Assembly (NCBI RefSeq): GCF_963678635.1
Contig: NC_087070.1
Coordinates: 30,532,390 to 30,596,389 of the forward strand
DNA from: Symsagittifera roscoffensis
Lineage: Eukaryota > Xenacoelomorpha > Acoela > Convolutidae
Length of the DNA: 64,000 bases
Direction: 5' to 3'
Of this stretch, positions 23,101 to 34,844 are shown piece after piece (positions within the stretch are counted from its first letter, which is position 1; each line of letters opens with the position of its first letter). The position numbers and the translations under genes are program-made. The notes below the pieces were generated by a model. The model had not been told where the DNA came from. It did not search any database and worked only from the letters and a program-made list of their open reading frames with translations.

Positions 23101-23752
23101 CAAGAAGTTCGATTGGAGAATTCTGACTTGAAGGAGAGTTTGAGTGAATCTGAATCGGAACGAAACGAGATATGCAAAGAGGTTGACAATATGAAGTTTC
23201 AGTTTGAAGCGTGTAAAGATGCTGATGGTCGGTTGAGAAGCGAGCTCACAGAGTTAGAAACAAAAAAAGTCGAAATGACACATAAATATAATCTTTTGTC
23301 ACAAGAAGTGGACCGATTTTTGTCCTCATTTATTGACGAAATCTCTGCACTTGTAAATATGGAAGAACCTGAAAACTTGACAGAAGTTCACGATAAAATT
23401 GTCTTTGTTGATTCTGAAATCAAAAAGGCGCTGTTTGAGTTTGCAGCGCAGTCTAAAGACACTCATCAGAAATTATCGCATGCCAATAAAAAATTAACTT
23501 CATTTGAGAATAGTTTGGAATCTCTTTTCGCTGAAATTGTTCGCAACGGAGAGCTAAAAGCGCAGTCAGATAAGGCAGAAGAAAAGGTCAAAGGTCAGAT
23601 TGAAGGTATTTTGTGTGCTTGGAAAAGTGAATCAGAGGAAAAGGGGAAAATTTCGAACGAGAGAAAAGAGATGGAGGCTTCTTTGAAGAGGCTGGAGGAA
23701 CAGTGCATGAGTGAGGGGTCCGAGAAAGAAAACAAATGGCTGCAACAGAAAA
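20149..23752 (+). CDS. GCC2: GCC2 exon 6, giant coiled-coil exon
   Basis: This 3,604-nt exon encodes 1,201 codons, beginning EWVTEKDGLMLEMKKLSKDL. The acceptor is ATTCAG|GAA and the donor AAAA|GTAAGA (phase 1). Almost all of it is Glu/Lys/Gln/Leu/Ser-rich heptad coiled coil. Three breaks without helix signature can be seen: a Ser/Thr/Pro-rich block at about 20785-20960 containing SEDSPVPATSSSNCTTP; a second at about 21040-21190 that ends in a small Cys pair (SCEKCDDY); and an acidic/Ser block at about 21895-22010. Such breaks are common hinges in golgins. Methionine codons near 20104 lie in intron sequence and are not the start: the exon is internal because a matching acceptor and upstream exons in phase precede it. 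The open frame runs past the donor to 23856, so retaining the short intron 6 would truncate the protein. Confidence 0.93.
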
Positions 23753-23846
23753 GTAAGATCGCAAATACAATATTGAAACGGTTTTCTTTCTGCAGCAATT
23801 ATCGTGTACTGATAGATGTAACTTTCATGCCACCATTTTGTTCCAG

Positions 23847-23947
23847 AGGAACTTGAAGACAAGTTGTCTGAGTCGGAAAACAAAAACCAGAAGTTGAAGC
23901 AATTGGCGCTGAAGAGCAAAAAAGAAATACAGTCGCTTAAACTCAAG
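23847..23947 (+). CDS. GCC2: GCC2 exon 7
   Basis: It enters in phase 1 at TTCCAG|AG and leaves in phase 0 at AAG|GTAAAT. It encodes KELEDKLSESENKNQKLKQL and then ALKSKKEIQSLKLK. The central motif matches the vertebrate GCC2 segment that reads like KINKIKLVAVKAKKEL. It is separated from exon 6 by an intron of only 94 bp. Confidence 0.9.
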
Positions 23948-24510
23948 GTAAATAATCTATCCTTTAGTGAAATTTTTATGGAAGTCGGAACTTACTTAAT
24001 AATTTGAGTCTTCTAAGCCAACTAATAAGTAACCCTTGATCTTTGAAGCAATTCATAAGGTAAACCGACCAAATATATCCCCTAAAACCCTATAAATACG
24101 ACGCTATTTTTCTTTGCCCAAGGCGAATACATCTTTTAGTGTTGGTCGAATAAAAATGAGGCTATGAAATGATACCTTAGGGGGACCATGTGGAAATTTT
24201 TGGCAACCAATATGGGGGGTGGGCTTATTGTCGATTATGCTAAACATCTAGTACGTGTAGCATGAATATTATGCTCACGTATATGGTTAGCAATGAATCA
24301 GCTGGAGGATATCCGAATAGATTTATGACTACAATCCTGAGCTGAGAAAGAGTTTCTATGAAGCGCACGTGATCGCTTTGCTTAATAACCGTTCTCGGTG
24401 AATATTGTTCTACATGTCTGTTTTTTGTTCCGACTTTCGAAGAAAATGACTGAAGATTTGTGCTCGGGTTTTTTTTGCTGACAAATATCGACTGATTTAC
24501 GGGCAATTTT
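23948..24510. other. GCC2 intron 7, left end
   Basis: It contains the start of a family II-like copy (TGTTCCGAC at 24426-24434). Nothing else is recognised. Confidence 0.5.
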
Positions 24511-27500
24511 GGAGAATTTTTGATCCAATTGAGATATATTATTGTCCTTAAGCTCAAAATTAGAAAAGTTTCTCATGTGACTATTTTTTGTTCCGACTTT
24601 GTTCCAAGAAAGTGTTATGCTTGGGGTGGGTTTTTTATTCATTCAATTTCCGACATTTTAACTCCGCGTTTTTGACGGAAAGGTTTGATACCACCTAAAT
24701 GATATCGTTATCCAGAGCTCAGTTGTTAAAAGTTCACCTGAGACAATTTTGTTGTTAAGTTATGGGGCTATGAAAGTTGCTGGCAAATTTAGGATAATTA
24801 ACGCGCGATACTTTGCGTTCTTTTAAAACGCGTCAGCAGCGGATTGAATCGTTCCAAATTGAAATGAGGCGAAGCATTTGGTTAGATTATTAGGATATGA
24901 GACACTGTATGCCCTTCATAATATACATAGCTCATAATTCGGTTTCTGTGGGTTCAACTTTTCCACCATTTTTCAGTCTATTTCCCCCTTTATCTTATTT
25001 TAACTTAAAATTACTTTTTCAATGTCAAACTTTGAAGAAAGTGCTTTGCATACACTGACTATTTTTTGGATAATGAAGAAGGGCAGTTGAGTTGCAGCAA
25101 TAGTTTTGACTGTTTTTCAAAAACAAACGTGAACGAAACTAAATTTTGTAAGTGATTGGAATTTTTAGATTTTCCAACGTAATAAAAAAAGTTTTTCTAT
25201 TAAACCTATTTTCTTTTATTGGGTTACTTTTTCTATAAAAAGTGTCTATTGTAAATGATTCTTGAAAACCTGCTTTTCTGCGGTGAGTTTTTTTATGAAA
25301 GTTGAAACTTTTCTGTTTGTCAAATTGTCTCACGCTTTCCGTTTTTCAGACCAGCTGGTACGAATATTGATGAGAGACTGAGCTTTTTACTTTATTACAC
25401 GGCTACTATAACTGTCATTCTTAACGAATTTTGTAATTTGTGTAATCTCCTTTCACCGGAAAAAAAGAAACAGGAAACTTAGGAAAATGATATAACTCAA
25501 TTTTTCTAATGTTTTCATTTTTCCCCCACATTTAAGGGTTTATTTATATCATGGTGTTCGCATAAGTCGTTGCTCAGCAACCGTCTACCTTTTTAAGCGT
25601 TTTTTGTCCAATTGATTTTTTTTTGTCCAATTAATTTTTATCCTTTTCGTTCAGACCACTGAAAGAGGGATGGAACTTGTTTTCGGATGTGTTTATTCTT
25701 CTTGATTTTTTTCCGAGCAAAATCAAAAATTATCATCGTAATATCTTAAGTGATGGATCAAATTAAAGCTCTTTTAGTAGTGATTTGAATGACATTTGTT
25801 TTAAAACCTTTTTGAAAATAGAAAGTTTACGAAAAAAAATTGAAGGTTTTTAATTTTCTTTTAAATCATTTTATCCATGTTCTTTTGTTGTAAATGTCAG
25901 ATAAAGGAAAATCTCCTTTCACCGGAAAAAAGAAACAGGAAACTTAGGAAAATGATATAACTCAGTTTTTCTAATGTTTTCATTTTCCCCCACATTTAAG
26001 GGTTTACTTATATAATGGTGTTCGCATATTGGAGAATTTTTGATCCAATTGAGATATATTATTGTCCTTAAGCTCAAAATTAGAAAAGTTTCTCATGTGA
26101 CTATTTTTTGTTCCGACTTTGTTCCAAGAAAGTGTTATGCTTGGGGTGGGTTTTTTATTCATTCAATTTCCGACATTTTAACTCCGCGTTTTTGACGGAA
26201 AGGTTTGATACCACCTAAATGATATCGTTATCCAGAGCTCAGTTGTTAAAAGTTCACCTGAGACAATTTTGTTGTTAAGTTATGGGGCTATGAAAGTTGC
26301 TGGCAAATTTGGGATAATTAACGCGCGATACTTTGCGTTCTTTTAAAACGCGTCAGCAGCGGATTGAATCGTTCCAAATTGAAATGAGGCAAAGCATTTG
26401 GTTAGATTATTAGGATATGAGACACTGTATGCCCTTCATAATATACATAGCTCATAATTCGGTTTCTGTGGGTTCAACTTTTCCACCATTTTTCAGTCTA
26501 TTTCCCCCTTTATCTTATTTTAACTTAAAATTACTTTTTCAATGTCAAACTTTGAAGAAAGTGCTTTGCATACACTGACTATTTTTTGGATAAGGAAGTA
26601 GGGCAGTTGAGTTGCAGCAATAGTTTTGACTGTTTTTCAAAAACAAACGTGAACGAAACTAAATTTTGTAAGTGATTGGAATTTTTAGATTTTCCAACGT
26701 AATAAAAAAAGTTTTTCTATTAAACCTATTTTCTTTTATTGGGTTACTATTTCTATAAAAAGTGTCTATTGTAAATGATTCTTGAAAACCTGCTTTTCTG
26801 TGGTGAGTTTTTTTATGAAAGTTGAAACTTTTCTGTTTGTCAAATTGTCTCACGTTTTCCGTTTTTCAGACCAGCTGGTACGAATATTGATGAGAGACTG
26901 AGCTTTTTACTTTATTACACGGCTACTATAACTGTCATTCTTAACGAATTTTGTAATTTGTGTAATCTCCTTTCACCGGAAAAAAAGAAACAGGAAACTT
27001 AGGAAAATGATATAACTCAATTTTTCTAATGTTTTCGTTTTTCCCCCACATTTAAGGGTTTATTTATATCATGGTGTTCGCATAAGTCGTTGCTCAGCAA
27101 CCGTCTACCTTTTTAAGCGTTTTTTGTCCAATTAATTTTTTTTTGTCCAATTAATTTTTATCCTTTTCGTTCAGACCACTGAAAGAGGGATGGAACTTGT
27201 TTTCGGATGTGTTTATTCTTCTTGATTTTTTTCCGAGCGAAATCAAAAATTATCATCGTAATATCTTAAGTGATGGATCAAATTAAAGCTCTTTTAGTAG
27301 TGATTTGAATGACATTTGGTTTTAAAACCTTTTTGAAAATAGAAAGTTTACGAAAAAAAATTGAACGTTTTTAATTTTCTTTTAAATCATTTTATCCATG
27401 TTCTTTTGTTGTTGAAAATGTCAGATAAAGGAAAATCTCCTTTCACCGGAAAAAAAGAAACAGGAAACTTAGGAAAATGATATAACTCAGTTTTTCTAAT

Positions 27501-27550
27501 GTTTTCATTTTTTCCCCACATTTAAGGGTTTACTTATATCATGGTGTTCG
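24511..27550. repeat. 1520-bp tandem duplication
   Basis: 24511-26030 is repeated nearly identically from 26031 at a constant offset of 1520. It includes the family II-like start at 24599 and its copy at 26119, and the AACGCGCGATACTTTGCG block. The second copy runs directly into the satellite that follows. Confidence 0.93.
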
Positions 27551-29250
27551 CATAAGTCGTTGCTCAGCAACCGTCTACTTTTTTAAGCGTTTTTTGTCCA
27601 ATTAATTTTTATCTTTCTCGTTCAGACCACTGAAAGAGGGATGGAACTTGTTTTCGGATGTGTTTATTTTTCTTGATTTTTTTCCGCGCCAAATCAAAAA
27701 TTATCATCCTAATATCTTAAGTGATGCATCAAATTCAAGCTCTTTTAGTAGTGATTTGAATGACATTTGGTTTTAAAACGTTTTTGAAAAAAGAAAGTTT
27801 ACGAAAAAAAATTGAACGTTTTTAATTTTCTTTTAAATTATTTTATCCATGTTCTTTTGTTGTTGAAAATGTCAGATAAAGGAAAATCTCCTTTCACCGG
27901 AAAAAAGAAACAGGAAACTTAGGAAAATGATATAACTCAATTTTTCTAATGTTTTTATTTTCCCCCCACATTTAAGGGTTTACTTATATCATGGTGTTGG
28001 CATAAGTCGTTGCTCAGCAACCGTCTACCTTTTTAAGCGTTTTTTGTCCAATTAATTTTTTTTTGTACAATTAATTTTTATCCTTTTCGTTCAGACCACT
28101 GAAAGAGGGATGGAACTTGTTTTCGGATGTGTTTATTCTTCTTGATTTTTTTCCGAGCGAAATCAAAAATTATCATCGTAATATCTTAAGTGATGGATCA
28201 AATTAAAGCTCTTTTAGTAGTGATTTGAATGACATTTGGTTTCAAAACCTTTTTGAAAATAGAAAGTTTACGAAAAAAAATTGAACGTTTTTAATTTTCT
28301 TTTAAATCATTTTATCCATGTTCTTTTGTTGTTGAAAATGTCAGATAAAGGAAAAACTCCTTTCACCGGAAAAAAGAAACAGGAAACTTAGGAAAATGAT
28401 ATAACTCAATTTTTCTAATGTTTTCATTTTCCCCCCACATTTAAGGGTTTACTTATATCATGGTGTTCGCATAAGTCGTTGCTCAGCAACCGTCTACTTT
28501 TTTAAGCGTTTTTTGTCCAATTAATTTTTATCCTTCTCGATCAGACCACTGAAAGAGAGATGGAACTTGTTTTCGGATGTGTTTATTTTTCTTGATTTTT
28601 TTCCGCGCCAAATCAAAAATTATCATCCTAATATCTTAAGTGATGGATCAAATTCAAGCTCTTTTAGTAGTGATTTGAATGACATTTGGTTTTAAAACCT
28701 TTTTGAAAATAGAAAGTTTACGAAAAAAAATTGAAGGTTTTTAATTTTATTTTAAATTATTTTATCCATGTTCTTTTGTTGTTGAAAATGTCAGATAAAG
28801 GAAAATCTCCTTTCACCGGAAAAAAGAAACAGGAAACTTAGGAAAATGATATAACTCAATTTTTCTAATGTTTATATTTTCCCCCCACATTTAAGGGTTT
28901 ACTTATATCATGGTGTTCGCATAAGTCGTTGCTCAGCAACCGTCTACTTTTTTAAGCGTTTTTTGTCCAATTAATTTTTATCCTTCTCGTTCAGACCACT
29001 GAAAGAGGGATGGAACTTGTTTTCGGATGTGTTTATTTTTCTTGATTTTTTTCCGCGCCAAATCAAAAATTATCATCCTAATATCTTAAGTGATTGATCA
29101 AATTCAAGCTCTTTTAGTAGTGATTTGAATGACATTTGGTTTTAAAACCTTTTTGAAAATAGAAAGTTTACGAAAAAAAATTGAGCGTTTTTAATTTTCT
29201 TTTAAATTATTTTATCCATGTTCTTTTGTTGTTGAAAATGTCAGATATGC
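26967..29250. repeat. Satellite, alternating units of about 470 and 450 bp
   Basis: The landmark CTCCTTTCACCGGAAAAAA occurs at 26967, 27437, 27888, 28357 and 28807 (also 25447 and 25913 in the first 1520-bp copy). Spacing alternates 470/451/469/450 because a ~20-bp TTTTGTCCAATTAATTTTT segment is doubled in every other unit. Each unit has a short palindrome GTTGCTCAGCAAC. Units are >95% alike by eye, so the array is young. Confidence 0.92.
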
Positions 29251-29400
29251 GAAAGTTTCGGGCGTTTGTTCAGTTCCTTTCATCTCTCGATAAACAAGAA
29301 ACGACAAACTACACAATGTAGAAAAAAAACTTTCTACGAGATTTTGTTGTAGTCCGTACTTCTTGTGCTAATTGCACAGTAACCGGCTATCCTTGTTATG
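29251..29400 (+). mobile_element. Family I 3' end
   Basis: It ends with TGTGCTAATTGCACA followed by GTAACCGGCTATCCTTGTT, the conserved hairpin-plus-tail of family I elements. It directly abuts the satellite. Confidence 0.6.
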
Positions 29401-29627
29401 TTGTTTTTTTTACTTGTGTTAACTAGGTTGCTTATAATATATTGTTGCTTGTATGCTAACTGAATCAAAAAAACTGAATTTTTATAACGATTAATTTCTA
29501 ATGTAACCTCAAATTATACCAATATTCAGAATAGTGGGACTTCTCTGCGTTCTCGTTAAACAAAAACTTGCTTCAAAAAGTTCATTTAGGAATTTAAAAT
29601 TGGTGCGAGTATTTTGGTATTAATTTA

Positions 29628-29878
29628 CTATTTCCTCTCATCTTTGTCCTCCAACACATCTCTCAACCGGTTGAACTGTCTCTTCCCACTGCTGTAGTCC
29701 TGCAACACTAACTGCAGACTGCCATGTTGCGAGTTGAATATCTTCAGCTCTGCCTGCTGCTCCTCGTATGTCTTCTTCATACTCTCTCTTTGGCTCTTAC
29801 TCGCCTCGTACACGTTCTCCTGTCGTTGCTCCAGAAGACGCTTCTCCCGCTCCAAGTCCCGAATTTCCTGCTGCAGAT
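29628..29878 (-). CDS. DNALI1-like: Dynein light-chain-domain gene, exon 5 (coiled coil and stop)
   Basis: The acceptor is GCTTGTAG|AT, which completes the phase 1 codon to Asp. It encodes LQQEIRDLEREKRLLEQRQE and ends RLRDVLEDKDERK with a TAG stop at 29630-29628. The Arg/Glu-rich coil parallels the C-terminal coil of DNALI1. Confidence 0.82.
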
Positions 29879-30871
29879 CTACAAGCCAAAGATCAATCGG
29901 ACTTTACACGTATTTTAGTAACAAGCACAAGGTTGTGGTAATAATTATTATAATCAATCAGGCCAGAAAACCTATTTTTCTACGACAAACATCGATTTAA
30001 ATTAAACTGCTCCTTTTGTTTTGTATTTGGGTACTTGACTTTTTTTGTTAACCCCTTTGCTAACCAAAAAAAGCACGCGCGATTCAGAAAATTTCAAATA
30101 CACTGATAGTTTCTGCATATTTGGCCTGAAAGTAACAACGATGCTTGGTGCGACAAGGGTTTTGGGTTCGAGTCCTGTCGGGGAGTCAATTTTTCAAACT
30201 GAAAATTTTTTTCTTGAGCAAAAAACGTTTGGGCTATCATTTGCTGTTTACTTTTATAGTCTTGCTTTCCATTTTTTTGGTTTATTTCTGTAGTTTGTTA
30301 GCTTACCACCTATGAGCGTGTATCATTGCAATTTATTTTACTACATATTTTATAGGTTTCTTTGATTTAAAAGGTTTTAGCTTATGTTTATCGGTCTAGT
30401 TGCCTCATATTGCGTCGTTTGAATTGAGGGATAAATATATTTTTTCAGGCATTTCTGCCTCAGGTAAAGTCTCGTAAACCTATAGTTTTAGTATCAAAAC
30501 TTTTTATAGCTCAAAATTTTCGACTAACTTCCATGCTTTGTGTACCGCAAGTGGTTGGATTTTGATTATCTTCAATTCAAATTCATTTGCTGAAAGGAAG
30601 GCAAAATACGATCTCCATGCATGAAAGTGCAAATAAAGTGAATGAATATGGTTCATTTTATCAAGAAAAGTCAATCATAAAATTTTCTGGAAATTCTGGT
30701 AATATATTTTATTTCTTTGAAACTCGACGAAAATCAAAATAGTTTCAGGTAAAAAATCAATCTTATGATCATCAACACTTTTTCAACTAGCTGTTGGCTT
30801 TGCTTAACTTTTCTATTGAGTTCAGATTTTCATCAATATTCACCATGAACTTTTGTCACAAAGACTTTTAC

Positions 30872-31040
30872 CTTGTATTCGTTGTGCCATGTGTTTTGTC
30901 TCAGTGTCTATCTGCTGGGCCCTCTCGTTGCCCAGACTCTCGGCCGCATGCAAGGAACACTTGAGGATGTTGATACTCCCCTCCGCTTCTTGTCTAACTC
31001 GCCACAACAAGATTCCCCTCTGGGAACAGTCCAATGTGAC
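30872..31040 (-). CDS. DNALI1-like: Dynein light-chain-domain gene, exon 4
   Basis: The acceptor is AGAATAG|GTC and the donor ACAAG|GTAAAA (phase 1). It encodes VTLDCSQRGILLWRVRQEAE and continues to HMAQRIQ. This is the most conserved part of the family, in the right order after exon 3. Confidence 0.82.
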
Positions 31041-31148
31041 CTATTCTAAGCACAAAAATGTCATTTTTTGAAGTTGCGATCGGTGGTATTTTAAACTTAG
31101 TTTTCGAGAATATAGCTTGTAACATGATAGCATAAAACATAAAACAAC

Positions 31149-31476
31149 CTGTCTTAGAATCTCATCAAACAAGTCACTGAATATCTTCCTTCTGGTTGGG
31201 CAAAACCCTCCAATTCTCGCGCCACTTTCATCCAAAGTATTTCCTAGCCTGTCAATCAATTTGTGCATCGATTGTCTTCTCGAAATCTGTCGTGATGCGA
31301 GTGTGACGTAATCAGAGTCGTGTATGGAGGCAGCCGAGTGGGCTGAGGGAGTCGAGTCTCGTTGGCTTTTATTTCGGGTCTCGTTTCGAGTGACTATTGG
31401 CGGGAGTACTTGGTCTACGGCGTGAATTGTATCGTACTTGGGATCCGTGACGGGAACCATGGCCTGTAACATGAAA
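31149..31476 (-). CDS. DNALI1-like: Dynein light-chain-domain gene, exon 3 (start of the domain)
   Basis: The acceptor TTTTTCAG|T gives the phase needed by exon 2. The donor is AGACAG|GTTGTT (phase 0). It encodes AVDQVLPPI, resembling the ILNAILPP motif of DNALI1, then a Ser/Arg-rich stretch, then CPTRRKIFSDLFDEILRQ, the conserved domain start. Confidence 0.78.
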
Positions 31477-31830
31477 CTGAAAAATCAAAACAACGTTAGA
31501 CGATTTTTTGGTTGATTTATGAGACGATTTGTCAGAAAGCTTATTCTCCGTCTTTAGAATGAGGTGCTTGGATGATAGATCAGTTGTTTTCTGTCTGGGT
31601 AACTTGCAAGATCAGATTATCCCCAAATAACACGGACAGTCTGTGATTTGGACTTGTCACTTAGCGCGCTCTTTCTCCTTTTCCTCCCACCTGCGAAGTT
31701 TTACCAGTCAATTTATTCTTCGCATTCACCGATTGTTATGAAAACTGACATGCGGACCTTGTAAAATCACTCGTTACACGATAAAATTGATGCTCATGCG
31801 AGGTGGGGGGAGGGGAGGAAAAGAGCGTAC

Positions 31831-32094
31831 CAATCACTTAGCATGCGCAAACTTTCAACATGCTTGTTAACGCTGACCCTCTCATTGACTTCTCCTGGCA
31901 GTGGCTTGACTTCCAAGTGAGGAATCTGTTGGTACAGCTGTTCCAGGGGCACAACTTGGCTCTCGTTTTGAAGGAAGTTGGTCTTCATGCACTTGGTGTT
32001 GCTAGTCTTCGACATTGGATTTGCAACAGCGCTGCTATCTTTCCTTAAATGCGAATATTTCGTTAACTGTAAATATTTCGTCACCTGCAAGGTG
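31831..32094 (-). CDS. Dynein light-chain-domain gene, exon 2
   Basis: The best phase-matching acceptor is TTTACTAG|C and the donor is GATTG|GTACGC. It encodes about 88 residues including QNESQVVPLEQLYQQIPHLE. An alternative acceptor TTGCAG|GTG lies 9 nt downstream but does not fit the exon 1 phase. If exon 1 is wrong, translation could start at the internal MSKTSNTK. Confidence 0.55.
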
Positions 32095-32236
32095 CTAGTA
32101 AAGTTGGTGCTAGTTTCATGTTTTTTTTTGCAGTTGAGAAAAGATACGCCCAGAGAAGATACATCGAGTCTGTCTTTTGTTGTTTCTTTTTTAAAAAAAC
32201 GGTATAGGCCATAGTTTCCATTTGTGTAACCATTAC

Positions 32237-32421
32237 CTATTAGTGCTGTCCGTCTCCTGTAATGATTCCAGGTGCGGCACAGTTACCCTGGATCCCTCGC
32301 TCTCCCTGAGAGAGGTGGTAGGAAACAATTGCTGGTCTCTGTTCTCAGTGTCGCCATTCATATGGTACTCGTTCTCTTCTATGCTTTTACGTGATGAAGT
32401 TATATTGGACAGTTGCGACAT
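32237..32421 (-). CDS. Dynein light-chain-domain gene, exon 1 (probable start)
   Basis: It starts at ATG 32421-32419 (MSQLSNITSSRKSIEENEYH) and ends in phase 2 at AATAG|GTAATG. The composition is polar and Ser-rich with no recognised domain. Assignment to this gene rests on strand, distance and phase. Confidence 0.55.
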
Positions 32422-33894
32422 TTTTTCACCCAGAATCTGACTTCTGATGTAAGAGGTGACTTCTTCAAAATAATTTAAAATCTCTTGATATTATAAGGCT
32501 CTGCCAGGAATTGCTGGTTCCAATCATCGAAGAAGAAAAGCATTGTTAAATTCGGGTTTTTTCCTCCCAAAATCAGGTACCATAAACAACGTCGTTTAGG
32601 GTCGAGTGAAAAATCGCGTAAAGCGCTTTTCAATCATGTTTTGAGCTGAAATAATTTTTTTTATATTTACTTGTGTTCATTACTCTTTTCCAATCTTCGA
32701 TTCTGGAGCGGCCTGTGTGAACGAGTCCCACTTAACCAATTAAGTTAAAGATCTTATCCCTGAAAGTAACACCCAACTTTAAGCAGTCACTCAGCGTGAG
32801 AAATGCTAGTTGGCTGAAAAATATAGGTCTTAGATACCAAGTTACCGGCATCATCCCTAAGTTTACTTAGGGGGAGATCATTTTTTTAGGCGCAAATTTG
32901 ATCACATTACGGAAAATTTTTCAGAATATATTATTGATACAGTTTTTGAATACTTGGTAAATCGCCATTAAATTTTTTGGATTTTAATCAACTTAATAAC
33001 TGTAGGCAAACACGTGCCCGTAGCTTGAGAATGCTACGTTCAAAATCTGTTAGATCTAACTGCTTATTACAATCGGTTAGCGTTAAAGTGCTCAAGTTTT
33101 ACAATTTTTTTTGGCTAATAATCTTTTTCCAGAGAACTTGAAACATATGTCAAAATCTCAATTGAACTCATATGTACAAAAAACTAAACGTATTTTTGTC
33201 TCAGATAATTTTGAACTCCTTCACCTGATATTTGACAAGTGATCTAATTCCTGCCTTTTCTTTCACCTCAACTTATTTTGTAAAAGTCTACCTTATGGGA
33301 CGTCTCCTCGAGGGGCCTTAGGGCCCGTGAGTCGACCCCTGTGATTATCTTATGACTGCATAAATGTGCTCACTAAATAATTCAAACTTCAAACTTGGTA
33401 GTCTGGGGTCATTGTGAAATAAGATTATTAATGTCAATGAGCATTCACCACTAGATGCTTGACTGCAAGTGAGTTAAAATGCCGCGAGCGTCATTCATCG
33501 AAGTTTTCATAAAGTTAGGTAGTAGCGTTGAAGCTTTCCGACGCTTCTGTCTGAAATATTGTAGGCGTATAAAAATAGGCTATGAGGCAACAGGATATTT
33601 TTCTTTTATTCAGCTTAATGTTTTGTCTAAGTTATGATGATTACACGATTACACTTACGAGAGCAAGTGTCTTGCAATTAGGAACTAAACATTTTTTCTT
33701 GAGTTTCGTAAGTTTTGTTTCATTGCTAATTAAATTTTCAAGTGTTTTGCTTGACATGTTTACCTATAATGATTTTTTATTGAGATATACGAACACTTTC
33801 CTACGCCTACATTTTTTTCAACATTTTTCATTTTTTTCATGTTTTTTTTTATCTTGGTGCTGTATCCTTTGTGTTAATGATGTTTTCTTTTCAG
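32422..33894. other. GCC2 intron 7, right end; upstream of the dynein-domain gene
   Basis: The promoter of the minus-strand gene should be here, but I see no definite element. A short GC-rich patch lies at about 33298-33345. No coding sequence recognised. Confidence 0.5.
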
Positions 33895-34005
33895 GCTGAT
33901 CAAGTGAACGAAAAGTGTTCCAGCTTGGAAACGGAGGTGAATTCGAAAGGAGAGCAGAGCCAGTCATTGCAAGCGGAACTAGATGCACTCAAAGAAGACC
34001 ATAAG
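33895..34005 (+). CDS. GCC2: GCC2 exon 8
   Basis: It encodes 37 codons, ADQVNEKCSSLETEVNSKGE and then QSQSLQAELDALKEDHK, a coiled coil. The acceptor is CTTTTCAG|GCT and the donor AAG|GTATAA, phase 0. It follows a 9.9 kb intron that contains the dynein-domain gene on the other strand. Confidence 0.88.
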
Positions 34006-34844
34006 GTATAATGTTTGTCGACGGGACACATCTTTCTGAGCATCATCAGCCTGGTTTCATCTACAATCTGGGTTTATTTGAAAAATGTTGAGTTGCTTAA
34101 GCTCAATGAGTGTTTTAATTGAAGATTCTTGAAGCTCAATTTCTGGAAGCTTCTGGAATCACTGTCGTTTTCATCAACGAAAAGAATTTTCACTCTTTCA
34201 AATTGCGAGTAAGTTAAGTTTCATTAAATGATGAGAACAGCTGTTATTAAATAGCCTTGTCGTCAGTAACAGAAGGTTTTTCCTCTTGATTTACGCTCCG
34301 GCTATTGATTGGCCCCTGACCTGCGAATTTGTTTCGATCACCTGCGAATTCGTTTCGGTTACCCCTCCTGACCCGCGAGTTTGTTCCGGTCACCGAAATT
34401 GGAAGTAAACTTAGTATAAGGTTGTCTTTTATTGTCATAAAATCATGTAACAGAAACACATATGTATTGCATTAAAGCTTAAAGCCTTTTCAGTGCTGGC
34501 AGCAATGTAAGTTCAGAGAAAGTTTCCTCCGTGCCAAGAAAAAGCGGTCTGATTATTCTCGCCCTTCAGACTATGTCCTTATAAGACAAAATGACATTAG
34601 CTACTATCTAATACATATTTAAATGCGTCTGAAGGGTATCTCGCCATGTTTAAGCTTTTTCAACGCATTTTTTTTGCATATGTAATTAACCAAATTTGGC
34701 ATGTTTAAGTTATTTTGTATGTTGCAATGCTTACGAAAACTTTTCTGACCATGTTAGATTTTTTGAGCGTTTAAGCTGTGCATTTTTTCTAAACGCGTTA
34801 AGTTTCCGAAATTAAAAGAATTTTGCAAGCCTAAGCTACTGAAT

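Larger units (their letters stand above)
29628..32421 (-). other. DNALI1-like: Gene span: axonemal dynein light-chain (p28/DNALI1-type) domain protein, 5 exons
   Basis: The joined model (32421..32237, 32094..31831, 31476..31149, 31040..30872, 29878..29628) is 399 codons including the stop. Residues about 242-275, CPTRRKIFSDLFDEILRQ followed by VTLDCSQRGILLWRVR, match the hallmark of the axonemal dynein light-chain family: CPVRRELYSQCFDELIREV followed by a segment like NCAERGLLLLRVR. Members form part of single-headed inner-arm dyneins of motile cilia. The rest is a Glu/Gln/Arg-rich coiled coil ending at LEDKDERK. At 398 aa it is longer than DNALI1 (about 250-280 aa) because of a ~140-residue N-terminal extension. 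It could instead be a relative of AXDND1, but that protein is much larger. Phases fit at all four junctions; exons 3-5 are firm and exons 1-2 are less certain. It lies within GCC2 intron 7. Confidence 0.75.

Noticed and set aside
20565-23946. Minus-strand open frames of 60-135 codons opposite GCC2 exon 6
   Set aside because: They are antisense shadows of the Glu/Lys-rich coding exon.
26967-29250. CRISPR-like regular repeat
   Set aside because: Units are 450-470 bp of continuous repeat without spacers, in a eukaryotic intron. It is a satellite.
30138-30195. tRNA-like sequence with B-box GGGTTCGAGTCC
   Set aside because: No A-box at the right distance and no paired arms; probably a fragment.
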